DNA of 64,000 nucleotides from JAJYSO01 sp964586655 (GTDB taxonomy: Bacteria > Bacteroidota > Bacteroidia > Flavobacteriales > Flavobacteriaceae): the NCBI GenBank assembly GCA_964586655.1, contig CAZPGY010000004.1, positions 62,001 to 126,000 of the forward strand, written 5' to 3'. The stretch's first letter is position 1. The number at the start of each line of letters is the position of its first letter. Made by a program: the position numbers and the translations under genes. Below the pieces are notes generated by a model. The model saw only the letters and a list, made by a program, of their open reading frames with translations. It did no database searches and had not been told where the DNA came from. Below are positions 8,656-17,385 of this stretch, piece by piece.

Positions 8656-9537
8656 ATGAAAAGACTATTTTCCATTTTGGGCCTTGCAACAGTTTTCTTG
8701 TTTGCAGGCTTTCACGTTCAAGCTGCAAACGCGGCTGCTTTGACTGTTCAACAGGATACTGCGATGACACAGGACAGCATGTCAGCCACTTCCGGTGACA
8801 CTGCACAAGCTGCCACTCCCGTAGCCACACAAGACAACACCAGCAGCACTTCCAACACCGAGGAAACACAAACTGCTGCCGCCTCCTCAACTTCTGACTC
8901 CCTTAGCTTTAGTCAGCAGGTTAAAAAACGTTTTATTGAAGGAGGTCCTGTTTTTATGGGGTTGATTCTGTTGTGTTTAATCTTAGGATTGGCTGTTGCC
9001 ATTGAACGTATTATATTTTTAAACCTTTCTTCAACCAACACCAAAAAACTTTCTCGACAAGTAGAAGACGCCCTCAATAACGGCGGTGTTGAAGAAGCCA
9101 AAGACCTGTGCCGAAACACACGCGGCCCGGTAGCCTCCATCTATTACCAAGGTTTGGATCGTACCGATGAAGGCCTTGATGCTGCCGAAAAAGCAGTCGT
9201 TGCCTATGGCGGTGTGCAAATGGGGCAAATGGAAAAGAACGTCTCTTGGGTAGCTTTGTTTATCTCTATTGCACCAATGCTTGGTTTCATGGGTACTGTA
9301 TTTGGAATGATTACCGCATTTGACCGTATTGAGTCTGCCGGAACCATGGCACCCGCTTTGGTGGCCCACGGTATTAAAATTGCTTTGTTGACAACACTGT
9401 TTGGTTTGATTGTCGCAATTATTTTGCAGATCTTTTACAACTATATTATTGCAAAAATCGACAGTATTGTCAATGATATGGAGGACGCCTCTATCACTTT
9501 GATAGACATCCTTTACGACCACAAAAAGAACAAATAA
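8656..9537 (+). CDS. exbB: ExbB/TolQ-type proton channel subunit with N-terminal extension
   Basis: This is the inner-membrane component that harvests proton motive force for TonB. The C-terminal part is a canonical MotA/TolQ/ExbB domain: a membrane helix at ~98-118, a cytoplasmic loop, and two helices at ~195-215 and ~235-258 containing the conserved GLLGTVxGM-like block (MLGFMGTVFGMITAF). Unlike the 240-residue proteobacterial protein, it has a signal-peptide-like N-terminus (FLFAGFHVQAANA) and then ~65 residues very rich in Thr, Ser, Ala and Gln. This places the extension in the periplasm and is usual in Bacteroidota. It leads an operon with a small membrane protein, two exbD genes and an outer-membrane protein. 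Confidence 0.92.
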   Translation: MKRLFSILGLATVFLFAGFHVQAANAAALTVQQDTAMTQDSMSATSGDTAQAATPVATQDNTSSTSNTEETQTAAASSTSDSLSFSQQVKKRFIEGGPVFMGLILLCLILGLAVAIERIIFLNLSSTNTKKLSRQVEDALNNGGVEEAKDLCRNTRGPVASIYYQGLDRTDEGLDAAEKAVVAYGGVQMGQMEKNVSWVALFISIAPMLGFMGTVFGMITAFDRIESAGTMAPALVAHGIKIALLTTLFGLIVAIILQIFYNYIIAKIDSIVNDMEDASITLIDILYDHKKNK

Positions 9538-9555
9538 TAGTTTATACAAACAATT

Positions 9556-9996
9556 ATGGGATTATATAAAATATTAAAATATCTGGCCGCACTAATAGGT
9601 GCAATTGGTATAGCCCTGTTTATATGGTTGATGGCCAAAGGACCGGATGCTGTTTCAAATTCTCCTGAACTGCAGGAGAGCATTCTCAATCCTTTTCTGT
9701 ATATCACCTATTTTATATTGGGTTTAGCCATTGTTCTTATTTTGGTTTTCATGGTCGTTAGAATGTTGGGACACAGCATTAAAGGCACTTTAATAGGACT
9801 CGGAGGATTTATCCTGATATTTTTAGTCTCCTATTTCGCAGCAGGTTCTGAAGCAATAACCTATTCCAACGGAACCCATTTGTCTGCCTCCGGTGTAAAA
9901 TGGATGAATACCGGGCTAAATATGCTGTACATATTGCTGGCATTGGCCATTTTATCCATGCTGTTTTCATCGGTCAAAAACTTAACCAGGAAATAA
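9556..9996 (+). CDS. Uncharacterised four-helix membrane protein of the exbB-exbD operon
   Basis: This 146-residue protein has four hydrophobic segments at roughly 6-27, 45-72, 79-97 and 118-140. I do not recognise a named domain. It sits 18 bases after exbB and 7 bases before exbD, and a protein of this kind at this position is a recurrent part of the Bacteroidota ExbB-ExbD operon. That suggests an accessory subunit of the motor complex, but the sequence itself shows no functional residues. Confidence 0.8.
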   Translation: MGLYKILKYLAALIGAIGIALFIWLMAKGPDAVSNSPELQESILNPFLYITYFILGLAIVLILVFMVVRMLGHSIKGTLIGLGGFILIFLVSYFAAGSEAITYSNGTHLSASGVKWMNTGLNMLYILLALAILSMLFSSVKNLTRK

Positions 9997-10003
9997 AAAC
10001 ATT

Positions 10004-10615
10004 ATGGCAAGACGAAGTATACCGGAAGTCAATGCAGGTTCGATGGCAGATATTGCCTTCCTGCTCTTGGTATTCTTTTTGGTAACCACCACCATCGAAA
10101 GCGATAAAGGAATTACCAGAAAGCTACCGCCTATCCAGGAAAACCCATCAGAGGGTCTCCACAAGGAGCGGAATGTCTTCCTGGTTATCATCAATAAGAA
10201 TGGAGATCTCTTGGTTGACGACCAGCGAATGGAATTGAAAGACCTTAGAGAAGCCACCTTAAACTTTATTGATAATGGCGCAGGAACGGGAGCAGATGCT
10301 TGTTCATACTGTCAAGGGAAAAAAGACCCCGCCTCTTCCGAAAACCCGCAAAAGGCACTCGTTTCTATTCAGTATGATCGACAAACCGATTATGGAGATT
10401 ACATCGCAGTTCAAAATGAAGTCATGGCTGCTTTTAATCAATTGCGTAATCGAGTATCCAAAGGATTATACGGGGAAAGCTTTACCAGTTTGACCCAGAA
10501 ATTTAAGAGCTCTACGGATAAAACCGAAAAGGAGGTGCTGAAAGAGAAGATCAAGAAAGTACGTCAACTTTATCCGCTTAATATTTCAGAGGCAAAACCT
10601 GAACAAGTTAATTAG
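10004..10615 (+). CDS. exbD: ExbD/TolR-type proton channel subunit (first copy)
   Basis: This 203-residue inner-membrane protein has a short cytoplasmic N-terminus, one transmembrane helix (MADIAFLLLVFFLVTTT, ~14-30) and a periplasmic domain. The Asp in MADIAF corresponds to the essential protonatable ExbD residue. It has an extended, Lys/Glu-rich C-terminus and a CSYCQGKKD segment near residue 100 that could form a disulfide. It works with ExbB to energise TonB-dependent outer-membrane transport. It begins 7 bases after the four-helix protein, with exbD2 12 bases downstream. Confidence 0.9.
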   Translation: MARRSIPEVNAGSMADIAFLLLVFFLVTTTIESDKGITRKLPPIQENPSEGLHKERNVFLVIINKNGDLLVDDQRMELKDLREATLNFIDNGAGTGADACSYCQGKKDPASSENPQKALVSIQYDRQTDYGDYIAVQNEVMAAFNQLRNRVSKGLYGESFTSLTQKFKSSTDKTEKEVLKEKIKKVRQLYPLNISEAKPEQVN

Positions 10616-10627
10616 AAAAACCTTATC

Positions 10628-11110
10628 ATGGCAAAGTTCAATAAGAAAAAAGACGCCGGTGTTCCCGAAATATCTACAGCCTCCCTGCCGGATGTTGTAT
10701 TTATGCTGCTGTTCTTTTTTATGGTGGCCACTACCATGCGCGACACCGAGTTGAAAGTACGCATCCACCTTCCCAAAGCCGATCAAGTAGAGAAGCTGGA
10801 AAATAAAAATGCGGTGATGTATATTTATGCCGGTGAACCCAGTCCGCGATATGCGGCTCGCTATGGAACGGCTCCGCGTATTCAATTGAATGATAAATTC
10901 GCTACCATAGAAGATGTACGACCATTTATCATGCAGGAAATCAATTCTAAAAACCCCTCTCTTCGCGATGAGTTGGTTACCTCTTTAAAAATTGACAAGG
11001 AAACCAATATGAGTTTGGTTTCTGAAATCAAATACCAATTGAGGCGTGCCGAAGCCTATCGAATTAACTACACCACCGAAGACGCCAATCCGGTTTCCGG
11101 AGCTTATTAA
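10628..11110 (+). CDS. exbD: ExbD/TolR-type proton channel subunit (second copy)
   Basis: This 160-residue paralogue of the preceding gene has the single helix LPDVVFMLLFFFMVATT (~21-37), with the conserved Asp at ~22, and a periplasmic domain. The two copies are only distantly similar, so they probably form a mixed ExbD pair inside the ExbB pentamer, which is common in this phylum. It is cotranscribed with exbB and the first exbD. Confidence 0.9.
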   Translation: MAKFNKKKDAGVPEISTASLPDVVFMLLFFFMVATTMRDTELKVRIHLPKADQVEKLENKNAVMYIYAGEPSPRYAARYGTAPRIQLNDKFATIEDVRPFIMQEINSKNPSLRDELVTSLKIDKETNMSLVSEIKYQLRRAEAYRINYTTEDANPVSGAY

Positions 11111-11169
11111 ATTGTCAATCGGTCTATACTTACGCCCTTTTGGCAGTCAAGTATTAACAAATAAATGCA

Positions 11170-11913
11170 ATGAAAAAGCAACTTTCCCTTTTCATGACGT
11201 TTATGGGAGCGTTGCTTTTTTCTTTGTCTTATGCCCAAGAAAACCTGCCGTCCAAAACCGAACAAAACACCGATTCTATTGTCGTTGGTCACTCGGGCCC
11301 CGATAAAGCTTATTTCGAAGACCAATTTTACCTCGGGCTTTCTTTAAATTTTATACTCAACCGACCTAAAGGCGTTAATCAACGCGGATTTTCAGGCGGT
11401 ATTCAGCTGGGATATATCCGTGACATTCCCCTTAACGAAAGACGCAATATTGCCTTGGGAATTGGCCTGGGATGGGCGGTCAATACTTATGGTTCTAATT
11501 TACTAATCAGTGAGCGTGTAAAATCGGAAGAAGCCATCTTTCAAGTACTGGACGACAATTACAATTATGAAGCCAACAAATTTAATACCTACCTCATTCA
11601 AGTCCCTATCCGATTCCGTTGGCGAACCTCAAGCGCTACTTCTTATCGTTTTTGGCGAATCTATGGGGGATTAAACCTGGGGTATATTTATTATTTCCAC
11701 TCCAAATTTGAGCAAACAGGCAATAACATTGCACAAACCCAAGTGAAAGAACTGAACCGTTTTCGGTATGAGGCCATCTTAATATTTGGCTACAACACCA
11801 TCAACTTTATGATTTCCTATACCCTCAATCCGTTCTTTGACGGCCTCACCCTCGATCGACAAGCGGTTGACCTCTCTGCATTAAAAGTGGGACTGATGTT
11901 TTACATTCTGTGA
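11170..11913 (+). CDS. Outer-membrane beta-barrel (PorT-like) protein
   Basis: This 247-residue protein starts with a signal peptide ending SLSYAQ and continues with amphipathic beta strands rich in aromatic residues and Gly (YLGLSLNFILN, GIQLGYIRDI, IALGIGLGWAVNTYG, RIYGGLNLGYIYYF), ending on a hydrophobic LKVGLMFYIL. That is the pattern of an 8-10 strand outer-membrane barrel of the PorT/OMP_b-brl_2 type. It is 59 bases downstream of exbD2 and probably the last gene of that operon. It overlaps the convergent gene at 11901 by 13 bases. PorT-like proteins have been linked to type IX secretion, but a role here is inference. Confidence 0.8.
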   Translation: MKKQLSLFMTFMGALLFSLSYAQENLPSKTEQNTDSIVVGHSGPDKAYFEDQFYLGLSLNFILNRPKGVNQRGFSGGIQLGYIRDIPLNERRNIALGIGLGWAVNTYGSNLLISERVKSEEAIFQVLDDNYNYEANKFNTYLIQVPIRFRWRTSSATSYRFWRIYGGLNLGYIYYFHSKFEQTGNNIAQTQVKELNRFRYEAILIFGYNTINFMISYTLNPFFDGLTLDRQAVDLSALKVGLMFYIL

Positions 11914-12518
11914 TGCTGCAAGGCACTGATAAAAAACAAAGCTTGCGGCAAAAAACCTACCCAAATTCCAAAGGCCAATTCACTAAACGCATATTTCTTT
12001 CTTGCCAATCTTGCGGAAAGCACCCAGCCAACCACAAAAGTCAACAAGGCAATAAGCACAATCATATTGAGTCGGAAAAACAAACTGATTCCAATCACAA
12101 AACCGTAAAGCCCCGAAATTCCCATACTGTGCAAACTGATTTTATATTGAGTGAATCCCACAATAAGCGCAATCCCTATAGACAAAATAAGTCCCATGAA
12201 ATAATAAAACAATCCGGGCAAATGGTTTTTGATCACAAACATATTTACCCCCAGCAAGACTATCCCCACGAGCAACAATCCCAAACGTCGCTCTATGGAA
12301 GAAGCGTGGGCTTGAAAAACTTTGGGCTTGACAACCCGCAGGAAGTATATAAATATCAAAGGCACCAATGCTGAGAAAACCACAATGCTCAACACCTTGC
12401 TTTCCATAAAAACCAGGTCAAATTGACGCGGAATCAAGTAAAAGTATAGTACACTACCAAAAAACGGCATCCACAACGGATGAAACAAATAATTCCCCAA
12501 AGACAGGAATTTCTTCAT
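11901..12518 (-). CDS. Uncharacterised multi-spanning membrane protein
   Basis: This 205-residue protein has about six hydrophobic segments and a positively charged N-terminus. I chose the ATG at 12518 (MKKFLSLGNYLFHPLWMPFF); the frame stays open 24 codons further upstream, but that leader is not membrane-protein-like. The start HPLWMPFFGSVLYF and the late segment FVVGWVLSARL recall PAP2-like membrane proteins of Bacteroidota, but the phosphatase motifs (KxxxxxxRP, PSGH) are absent. It lies downstream of rpoN on the same strand and overlaps the end of the beta-barrel gene. Confidence 0.7.
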   Translation of the reverse strand: MKKFLSLGNYLFHPLWMPFFGSVLYFYLIPRQFDLVFMESKVLSIVVFSALVPLIFIYFLRVVKPKVFQAHASSIERRLGLLLVGIVLLGVNMFVIKNHLPGLFYYFMGLILSIGIALIVGFTQYKISLHSMGISGLYGFVIGISLFFRLNMIVLIALLTFVVGWVLSARLARKKYAFSELAFGIWVGFLPQALFFISALQHHRM

Positions 12519-12563
12519 GGCTGTTAATTCTATTATTTTACACCAAAAATCCACACACAAAGT

Positions 12564-12625
12564 AGACCAATATTCAGATAAAGATTCCAAATCTTTGGCC
12601 TATTGCACAAATCGATCTGGTATTA
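12564..12625 (-). repeat. Dispersed palindromic repeat, copy A
   Basis: This imperfect inverted repeat has outer arms CCAAATC and GATCTGG and an inner TTTGG...CAAA. On the minus strand it begins exactly with the rpoN stop codon (TAA TACCAGATC). It matches copy B at 14179-14240 over about 60 bases and the cores at 44768 and 34917. It may serve as a 3'-end or terminator-like structure. Confidence 0.65.
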
Positions 12626-14077
12626 AATCGTTTTACGCAGGCGCGCTACCGGGATATCGAGCTGTTCTCTGTATTTGGCCACCGTTCTGCGAGCAATGGG
12701 ATAGCCTTTTTCTTTTAAAACCCGAGCCAATTTTTCATCGGTTAATGGCTTTTTCTTATCCTCCTCTTCTACCGTTATTTCCAATATTTTTTTAATCTCC
12801 CGCGTTGATACTTCTTCCCCTTTGTCATTGGTCATCGATTCGGAAAAGAAGTTTTTGATCAAAAAAGTACCATAAGGAGTATCTACATACTTACTATTGG
12901 CCACTCGAGAAACCGTAGAGACGTCCATTTCAATTTCATCGGCTATATCTTTTAAAATCATAGGCCGCAAATCGCGCTCATCACCGGAGAGAAAATAGTC
13001 TTTCTGATAATTCATAATCGCGCTCATCGTCACCATTAAGGTTTCCTGACGCTGGCGAATGGCATCGATAAACCATTTTGCAGAATCGAGCTTTTGTTTA
13101 ATAAACATAATGGCTCGCTTTTGCTCTTTACTTTTCTTCTTGGAAGCTTTATAACCTTTAAGCATTTGACGATACTGAGGCGACACGTGCATTTCGGGAG
13201 CATTTCGCCCATTGAGCGTCAACGCCAACTCGCCGTCCTTAATCTTGATGGTAAAATCGGGAATGACGTGTTCCACATTGTGATTACCATTAGAATAGGC
13301 TCCGCCGGGTTTGGGATTAAGCGCGCTAATTTCATCAATCACACTGCGCAATTCGTCTTCGGTGATATCAAATTTGGACAAGAGTTTGTCATAATGCCGT
13401 TTGGCAAAAGCGTCAAAAGACTCTTCCAAAATAGCAATACTCAATTCCACTTCCGGACTGGTCTTTTTTCGCCTTAACTGAATCAATAAACACTCTTGCA
13501 GCGACCGAGCGCCCACGCCGGCCGGATCCAAGTCTTGGACAATTTTAAGCAGCTTTTCTGCAGTTTCTACCGTAGTATAAATGTTTTGGGTGAAAGCCAA
13601 GTCATCCACAATATCTTCTAAAGAACGACGGATGTATCCACTATCGTCTACACTGCCCACCAAGAACTCGGTAATCTTGCGCTCTTCCTCTTCCATGCGA
13701 TAGGTTTGCAACTGCTTTCGCAGCGACTCAGAGAAAGAAATTCCGGCGGCATAAGGAATTTGTTTTTCTTCGTCGTCCTTACTCCTATTGTTGGCGCGCA
13801 ATTGATAACTGGGAATGTCATCATCACTCAAATAATCGTCAATGTCTATTTCCAATTCTTCCTCATCGCGTTCTTCCGGCTCTTCATTGCTAAATTCATC
13901 CTCAAACTCGCTGTCTTCAGACTTCTCTCGACCGCTATCCAAAGCAGGATTATCCTCAATTTCTTGCTTGAGGCGTTGCTCAAAAGCTTGTGTGGGCAGC
14001 TGAATCAACTTCATCAATTGAATTTGCTGCGGCGATAGCTTCTGGGTTTGCTTGAGTTTGAACTGTTGTTTTAACAT
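12623..14077 (-). CDS. rpoN: RNA polymerase sigma-54 factor
   Basis: This 484-residue sigma-54 has the Gln/Leu-rich region I (LKQTQKLSPQQIQLMKLIQLP), a long acidic region II (~50-95, runs of Glu/Asp), the core-binding and HTH domains and a C-terminal RpoN box ARRTVAKYREQLDIP. It directs transcription from -24/-12 promoters and needs enhancer-binding activators; none is encoded in this window. A perfect TAnnTTTG lies 23 bases upstream. Repeat copies of one family lie on both sides, copy A abutting its stop codon. Confidence 0.97.
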   Translation of the reverse strand: MLKQQFKLKQTQKLSPQQIQLMKLIQLPTQAFEQRLKQEIEDNPALDSGREKSEDSEFEDEFSNEEPEERDEEELEIDIDDYLSDDDIPSYQLRANNRSKDDEEKQIPYAAGISFSESLRKQLQTYRMEEEERKITEFLVGSVDDSGYIRRSLEDIVDDLAFTQNIYTTVETAEKLLKIVQDLDPAGVGARSLQECLLIQLRRKKTSPEVELSIAILEESFDAFAKRHYDKLLSKFDITEDELRSVIDEISALNPKPGGAYSNGNHNVEHVIPDFTIKIKDGELALTLNGRNAPEMHVSPQYRQMLKGYKASKKKSKEQKRAIMFIKQKLDSAKWFIDAIRQRQETLMVTMSAIMNYQKDYFLSGDERDLRPMILKDIADEIEMDVSTVSRVANSKYVDTPYGTFLIKNFFSESMTNDKGEEVSTREIKKILEITVEEEDKKKPLTDEKLARVLKEKGYPIARRTVAKYREQLDIPVARLRKTI

Positions 14078-14099
14078 AAACAGGCGTCTTGGCTTTCTA

Positions 14100-14107
14100 C
14101 AAAAATA
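14100..14107 (-). promoter_or_regulatory. -7 element TATTTTTG for rpoN
   Basis: Exact TAnnTTTG on the minus strand, 23 bases upstream of the rpoN start codon. Confidence 0.5.
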
Positions 14108-14178
14108 ACAAAAAGGGATAAGACCTACTTAACAAAATCATGTTAAGCTTTTAGTTATACGAAAATGAAACATAAATT

Positions 14179-14240
14179 AGCCCAATATTTATGTCTAAAT
14201 TCCAAATCTTTGGTCCATTTCATAAATGGATTTGGCATTA
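14179..14240 (-). repeat. Dispersed palindromic repeat, copy B
   Basis: This has the same architecture as copy A: CCAAATC and GATTTGG arms around TTTGGTCCATTTCATAAAT. On the minus strand it starts with the TAA stop codon of the OmpA-like gene, so both copies are fused to stop codons. It fills much of the 160-base gap between that gene and rpoN. Confidence 0.65.
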
Positions 14241-15197
14241 TTCACGCAGCAGCTTGTTCAGTTTCTCCCATTCGGGCGTCAAGATCACTTCAATTCTTCT
14301 ATTCTTAGCACGACCTTCGGCAGTAGCATTGGGAGCCACCGGTAAAAATTTACTCCGCCCTGCGGCAGTCAGCTGCTTAGGATTGATGCGGTTATTTTGC
14401 AACAGAATACGCACAACTGCCGTGGCGCGTTTGGCAGAAAGATCCCAGTTGTCTTTTAAACTTCCGCTTCCGCGATAGGGAACATCATCGGTATGCCCCA
14501 CAATCAACACGTGAATATCAGGGTTTTGGGCAAGTACTTTTCCCAGCTGTTTTACCGCTTCCCTTCCACGGCTGTTTACCGTCCAGCTTCCTGAGCTGAA
14601 CAAGAGTTTGTTTTCCATAGAAACATGTACTTTCCCGTTCTTGCGATACACCGTCAGTCCCTTGCCTTCAAAATCGGTCAAGGCTGCCGAAATTTCCTTC
14701 TTCAAGGATTTCATTTGGTTCTCTTTGGCCGCAATGATTCCTTCCAAACGCTCAATTTGCTGTTCGCGCGCTTTTAAATCTTTCTGCATCTTTTTTAAGC
14801 GTGTTTTTTCAGCATTCAAAGCCGCTTTTTTCTTTTCTATCTTTGCCAGAAGTGCCCTGTTTTGATCTGCATTCTCTGCCAAAGCCGACGAACTGTTGGC
14901 TTGCAAAGCATCATAAGAATCGGCTAAGGCCCGGTATTTTTCTTGAAGTGCTTTTTCTTTGCGCTGAAACGCTTGCTTGGCAATGACAAACTCCTGCTTC
15001 TTCGCCTCTAATTCTGCTATTTTATCAGACAAACGCGCTTGTTTCTCTTTATAATTTTCAAGCTGGCTTTTTAATTGACTATTCGCTTTTGACATCTCCG
15101 CATAATCATCCTTTAAGGCCTTGTATTCCTTAGCCGGAACACAGCTCAAAAAGCATAAAAACCCCAGAGAAACGACCAAAAAAACATACTTTTTCAT
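14238..15197 (-). CDS. OmpA/MotB-like peptidoglycan-binding lipoprotein with coiled coil
   Basis: The 319-residue precursor has a lipobox (FLSC, Cys19). A long coiled coil follows at ~25-170 (KAQL/Glu/Lys heptads), then an OmpA-type peptidoglycan-binding domain at ~185-319. The signature LIVGHTDDVPYRGSG, with NWDLSAKRATAVVRIL and GRSKFLPVAPNATAEGRAKNRR, is closest to the MotB/OmpA type. It probably anchors the outer membrane or an envelope complex to the cell wall. It begins 13 bases downstream of xth and is likely cotranscribed with it. Its stop codon is the first codon of repeat copy B. Confidence 0.88.
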   Translation of the reverse strand: MKKYVFLVVSLGFLCFLSCVPAKEYKALKDDYAEMSKANSQLKSQLENYKEKQARLSDKIAELEAKKQEFVIAKQAFQRKEKALQEKYRALADSYDALQANSSSALAENADQNRALLAKIEKKKAALNAEKTRLKKMQKDLKAREQQIERLEGIIAAKENQMKSLKKEISAALTDFEGKGLTVYRKNGKVHVSMENKLLFSSGSWTVNSRGREAVKQLGKVLAQNPDIHVLIVGHTDDVPYRGSGSLKDNWDLSAKRATAVVRILLQNNRINPKQLTAAGRSKFLPVAPNATAEGRAKNRRIEVILTPEWEKLNKLLRE

Positions 15198-15209
15198 TTT
15201 GTGATCTCT

Positions 15210-15977
15210 TTAATTCAAATCCAATTCTACCAAGACAGGACAATGGTCGCTGTGTTTGGCTTCTGATAAAATAACGGCTCGATTGATTTTTTCTTGTAAA
15301 GGGGTTGAAACTAAATGATAATCTAAACGCCATCCTTTGTTTCGTTCTCGCGCTCGCCCCCTATAGCTCCACCAGGAATAATGCACTTCTTCGGGGTGTT
15401 TGTAGCGAAAAGAATCAATAAAACCACGCTCCAAAAAACCGGATAGCCATTCGCGTTCCTCCGGCAAGAATCCCGACACTCTCTTTAAGCGCACCGGATC
15501 GTGAATATCAATGGGCTCATGACAAATGTTATAATCTCCACAGATGACCAAATGAGGATAGTCCTGCTTCAGCTGATCGACATATTCTTGAAAATCATCC
15601 ATGTATTTAAATTTAAATTCCAATCGATCGGCAGAAGTTCCCGAAGGCAAATACAGACTCATCACGGAAACTCCGTCAAAATCGGCCCTCAAATTACGAC
15701 CTTCCCGGTCCATATAATCAATCCCGGTTCCATAGGTTACCTGCTTAGGCTCTATCTTACTCAAAATGGCCACTCCGCTGTATCCTTTTTTCTCGGCCGG
15801 ATACCAATAGCAGTATTTATAACCTATTTCGTGAAAGACACTTTCATCAAACTGATCGGGATTGGCTTTAATTTCCTGCAAACAAACCACATCGGGCTCG
15901 GCCTGCTGCAACCAATCTGTAAAATCTTTCCGCAATGCGGCGCGGATACCGTTGACATTATAAGAGACAATAACCAT
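15210..15977 (-). CDS. xth: Exodeoxyribonuclease III / AP endonuclease
   Basis: This base-excision-repair enzyme is an AP endonuclease and 3' exonuclease. From the ATG at 15977 it has 255 residues: IVSYNVNGIRAA (catalytic Asn), CLQEIKA (metal Glu), YSGVAILS, VICGDYNICHEPIDI (Asp/Asn pair) and AKHSDHCPV (catalytic Asp-His). The frame stays open to another ATG at 15995, but a perfect TAnnTTTG occupies 15993-16000, which puts that ATG upstream of the predicted transcription start and supports 15977. Confidence 0.95.
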   Translation of the reverse strand: MVIVSYNVNGIRAALRKDFTDWLQQAEPDVVCLQEIKANPDQFDESVFHEIGYKYCYWYPAEKKGYSGVAILSKIEPKQVTYGTGIDYMDREGRNLRADFDGVSVMSLYLPSGTSADRLEFKFKYMDDFQEYVDQLKQDYPHLVICGDYNICHEPIDIHDPVRLKRVSGFLPEEREWLSGFLERGFIDSFRYKHPEEVHYSWWSYRGRARERNKGWRLDYHLVSTPLQEKINRAVILSEAKHSDHCPVLVELDLN

Positions 15978-15992
15978 AAAATTGAATTTGTT

Positions 15993-16000
15993 CAAAAATA
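15993..16000 (-). promoter_or_regulatory. -7 element TATTTTTG for xth
   Basis: Exact TAnnTTTG on the minus strand. It overlaps the upstream alternative start codon and so decides for the downstream ATG at 15977. Confidence 0.5.
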
Positions 16001-16090
16001 AGCTTTCTCCCTATGGGGCAAAAAATATTTCAAACCGGATTTTAAAAACTTTAAGTAAGTTCATAAACAACTTCTTCTTATTTTGCACCC

Positions 16091-16519
16091 ATGAAAAAAC
16101 AAATTATAGGACGTAGCGATATTGCCGATTTTCCGGCACTTTCTATACAGAACATCGAGGTGAAGATAGATACCGGCGCCTATACTTCCAGTATTCATTG
16201 TGAAGATATTACGGAAGAGAATCAGCAATTGAAATGCCGATTTTTGACCCCCAATCACCCTGAATATCAGGAAAATTTTTTTACATTTAAAAACTACAAG
16301 GTCAAAAAGGTCAAAAGCAGTAATGGAATTTCGGAGAAACGCTATATTATAGATGCCTCCATTCGGCTTTTTGGAAGGGTTTATAACATCGCCCTTTCTT
16401 TAAGTGATCGCAAAGACATGAAATTTCCGGTATTGTTAGGCCGAAAATTCCTTAAAGGAAAATTTATTGTAGATCCCACCCTTATAAATCAATCATACGA
16501 CGCAGAAAATGAATATTAA
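16091..16519 (+). CDS. rimB: RimB-type retropepsin-like protease (formerly ATP-dependent Zn protease family)
   Basis: This 142-residue protein has the aspartic-protease loop KIDTGAYTSSIHC (Asp27) and the second-strand motif FPVLLGRKFLKGKF. It belongs to the family first called Zn_protease and now regarded as retropepsin-like, whose Pseudomonas member RimB trims glutamate tails from ribosomal protein S6. It overlaps rimK by 11 bases, so the two are translationally coupled. It is a second, distinct clan AA protease next to the one at 5974-6411. Confidence 0.88.
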   Translation: MKKQIIGRSDIADFPALSIQNIEVKIDTGAYTSSIHCEDITEENQQLKCRFLTPNHPEYQENFFTFKNYKVKKVKSSNGISEKRYIIDASIRLFGRVYNIALSLSDRKDMKFPVLLGRKFLKGKFIVDPTLINQSYDAENEY

Positions 16520-17381
16520 AGTTTTATCCCGCAATAAAAACCTGTACTCAACCAAACGCCTAATCGAAGCCGGCAAGAAACGCGGGCACGATATGGAGGT
16601 AATCGATCATTTAAAATGTGACATTCTTATAGAAAAACGAAAACCGCATATTTATTACAAAGGCGATTACCTCAAAGACGTAGATGCCATTATCCCGCGC
16701 ATTGGTGCTTCAGTTACTTTTTACGGAACTGCTGTGGTGCGTCAGTTTGAAATGATGGGCGTGTTTACCACCACTGATTCTGAAGCCTTGGTTCGCAGTC
16801 GGGACAAGTTGCGCAGCTTACAAAAGCTTTCTCGCGCCAAGATTGGTTTACCCAAAACGGTATTCACCAATTATTCCAACGAAGTAGACGGCATCATCAA
16901 ACAGGTGGGCGGCACTCCTTTGGTGGTCAAATTATTGGAAGGCACCCAGGGTTTAGGAGTGGTTTTGGCGGAGACCAAAAATGCAGCCAAATCGGTTATT
17001 GAAGCTTTTAACGGCTTGCATGCCCGAGTGATTGTGCAAGAATTTATCAAGGAAGCACAAGGAGTAGATATTCGGGCTTTTGTGGTTGACGGTAAGGTTG
17101 TAGGCGCAATGAAACGCAAGGGAAAAGAGGGCGAATTTCGCTCCAACCTTCATCGCGGTGGCACCGCCGAAGTTGTTGAACTATCAGACGAGGAAGAAAT
17201 GGCCGCCGAAAAAGCCACCAAAGCCATGGGATTGGGTATTGCCGGAGTCGACATGTTACAAAGCAGCCGCGGTCCTTTAATCTTAGAGGTAAATTCTTCT
17301 CCGGGGCTGGAAGGCATTGAAAAAGCTACCGGCAAAGACATTGCGCGAAGCATCATTCGTTATATCGAAAAAAACGCTTAA
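16509..17381 (+). CDS. rimK: RimK ATP-grasp ligase (ribosomal protein S6 glutamylation)
   Basis: This 290-residue ATP-grasp ligase adds glutamate residues to the C-terminus of ribosomal protein S6 (RpsF). It has the RimK N-terminal domain (IKVLSRNKNLYSTKRLIEAG), the ATP-grasp core with VVKLLEGTQGLGVVLAE and VIVQEFIKEAQGVDIRAFVV, the RSNLHRGG stretch, and the Mg-binding LILEVNSSPGLEGIEKATG. It lies between rimB and a zinc-dependent acylase in a tight operon, which fits reversible S6 tail processing. Confidence 0.93.
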   Translation: MNIKVLSRNKNLYSTKRLIEAGKKRGHDMEVIDHLKCDILIEKRKPHIYYKGDYLKDVDAIIPRIGASVTFYGTAVVRQFEMMGVFTTTDSEALVRSRDKLRSLQKLSRAKIGLPKTVFTNYSNEVDGIIKQVGGTPLVVKLLEGTQGLGVVLAETKNAAKSVIEAFNGLHARVIVQEFIKEAQGVDIRAFVVDGKVVGAMKRKGKEGEFRSNLHRGGTAEVVELSDEEEMAAEKATKAMGLGIAGVDMLQSSRGPLILEVNSSPGLEGIEKATGKDIARSIIRYIEKNA

Positions 17382-17385
17382 TGCC

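Noticed and set aside
17317..17385. Upstream extension of the acylase gene into rimK
   Set aside because: The added residues are only rimK sequence in another frame; the ATG at 17386 sits ideally after the rimK stop.
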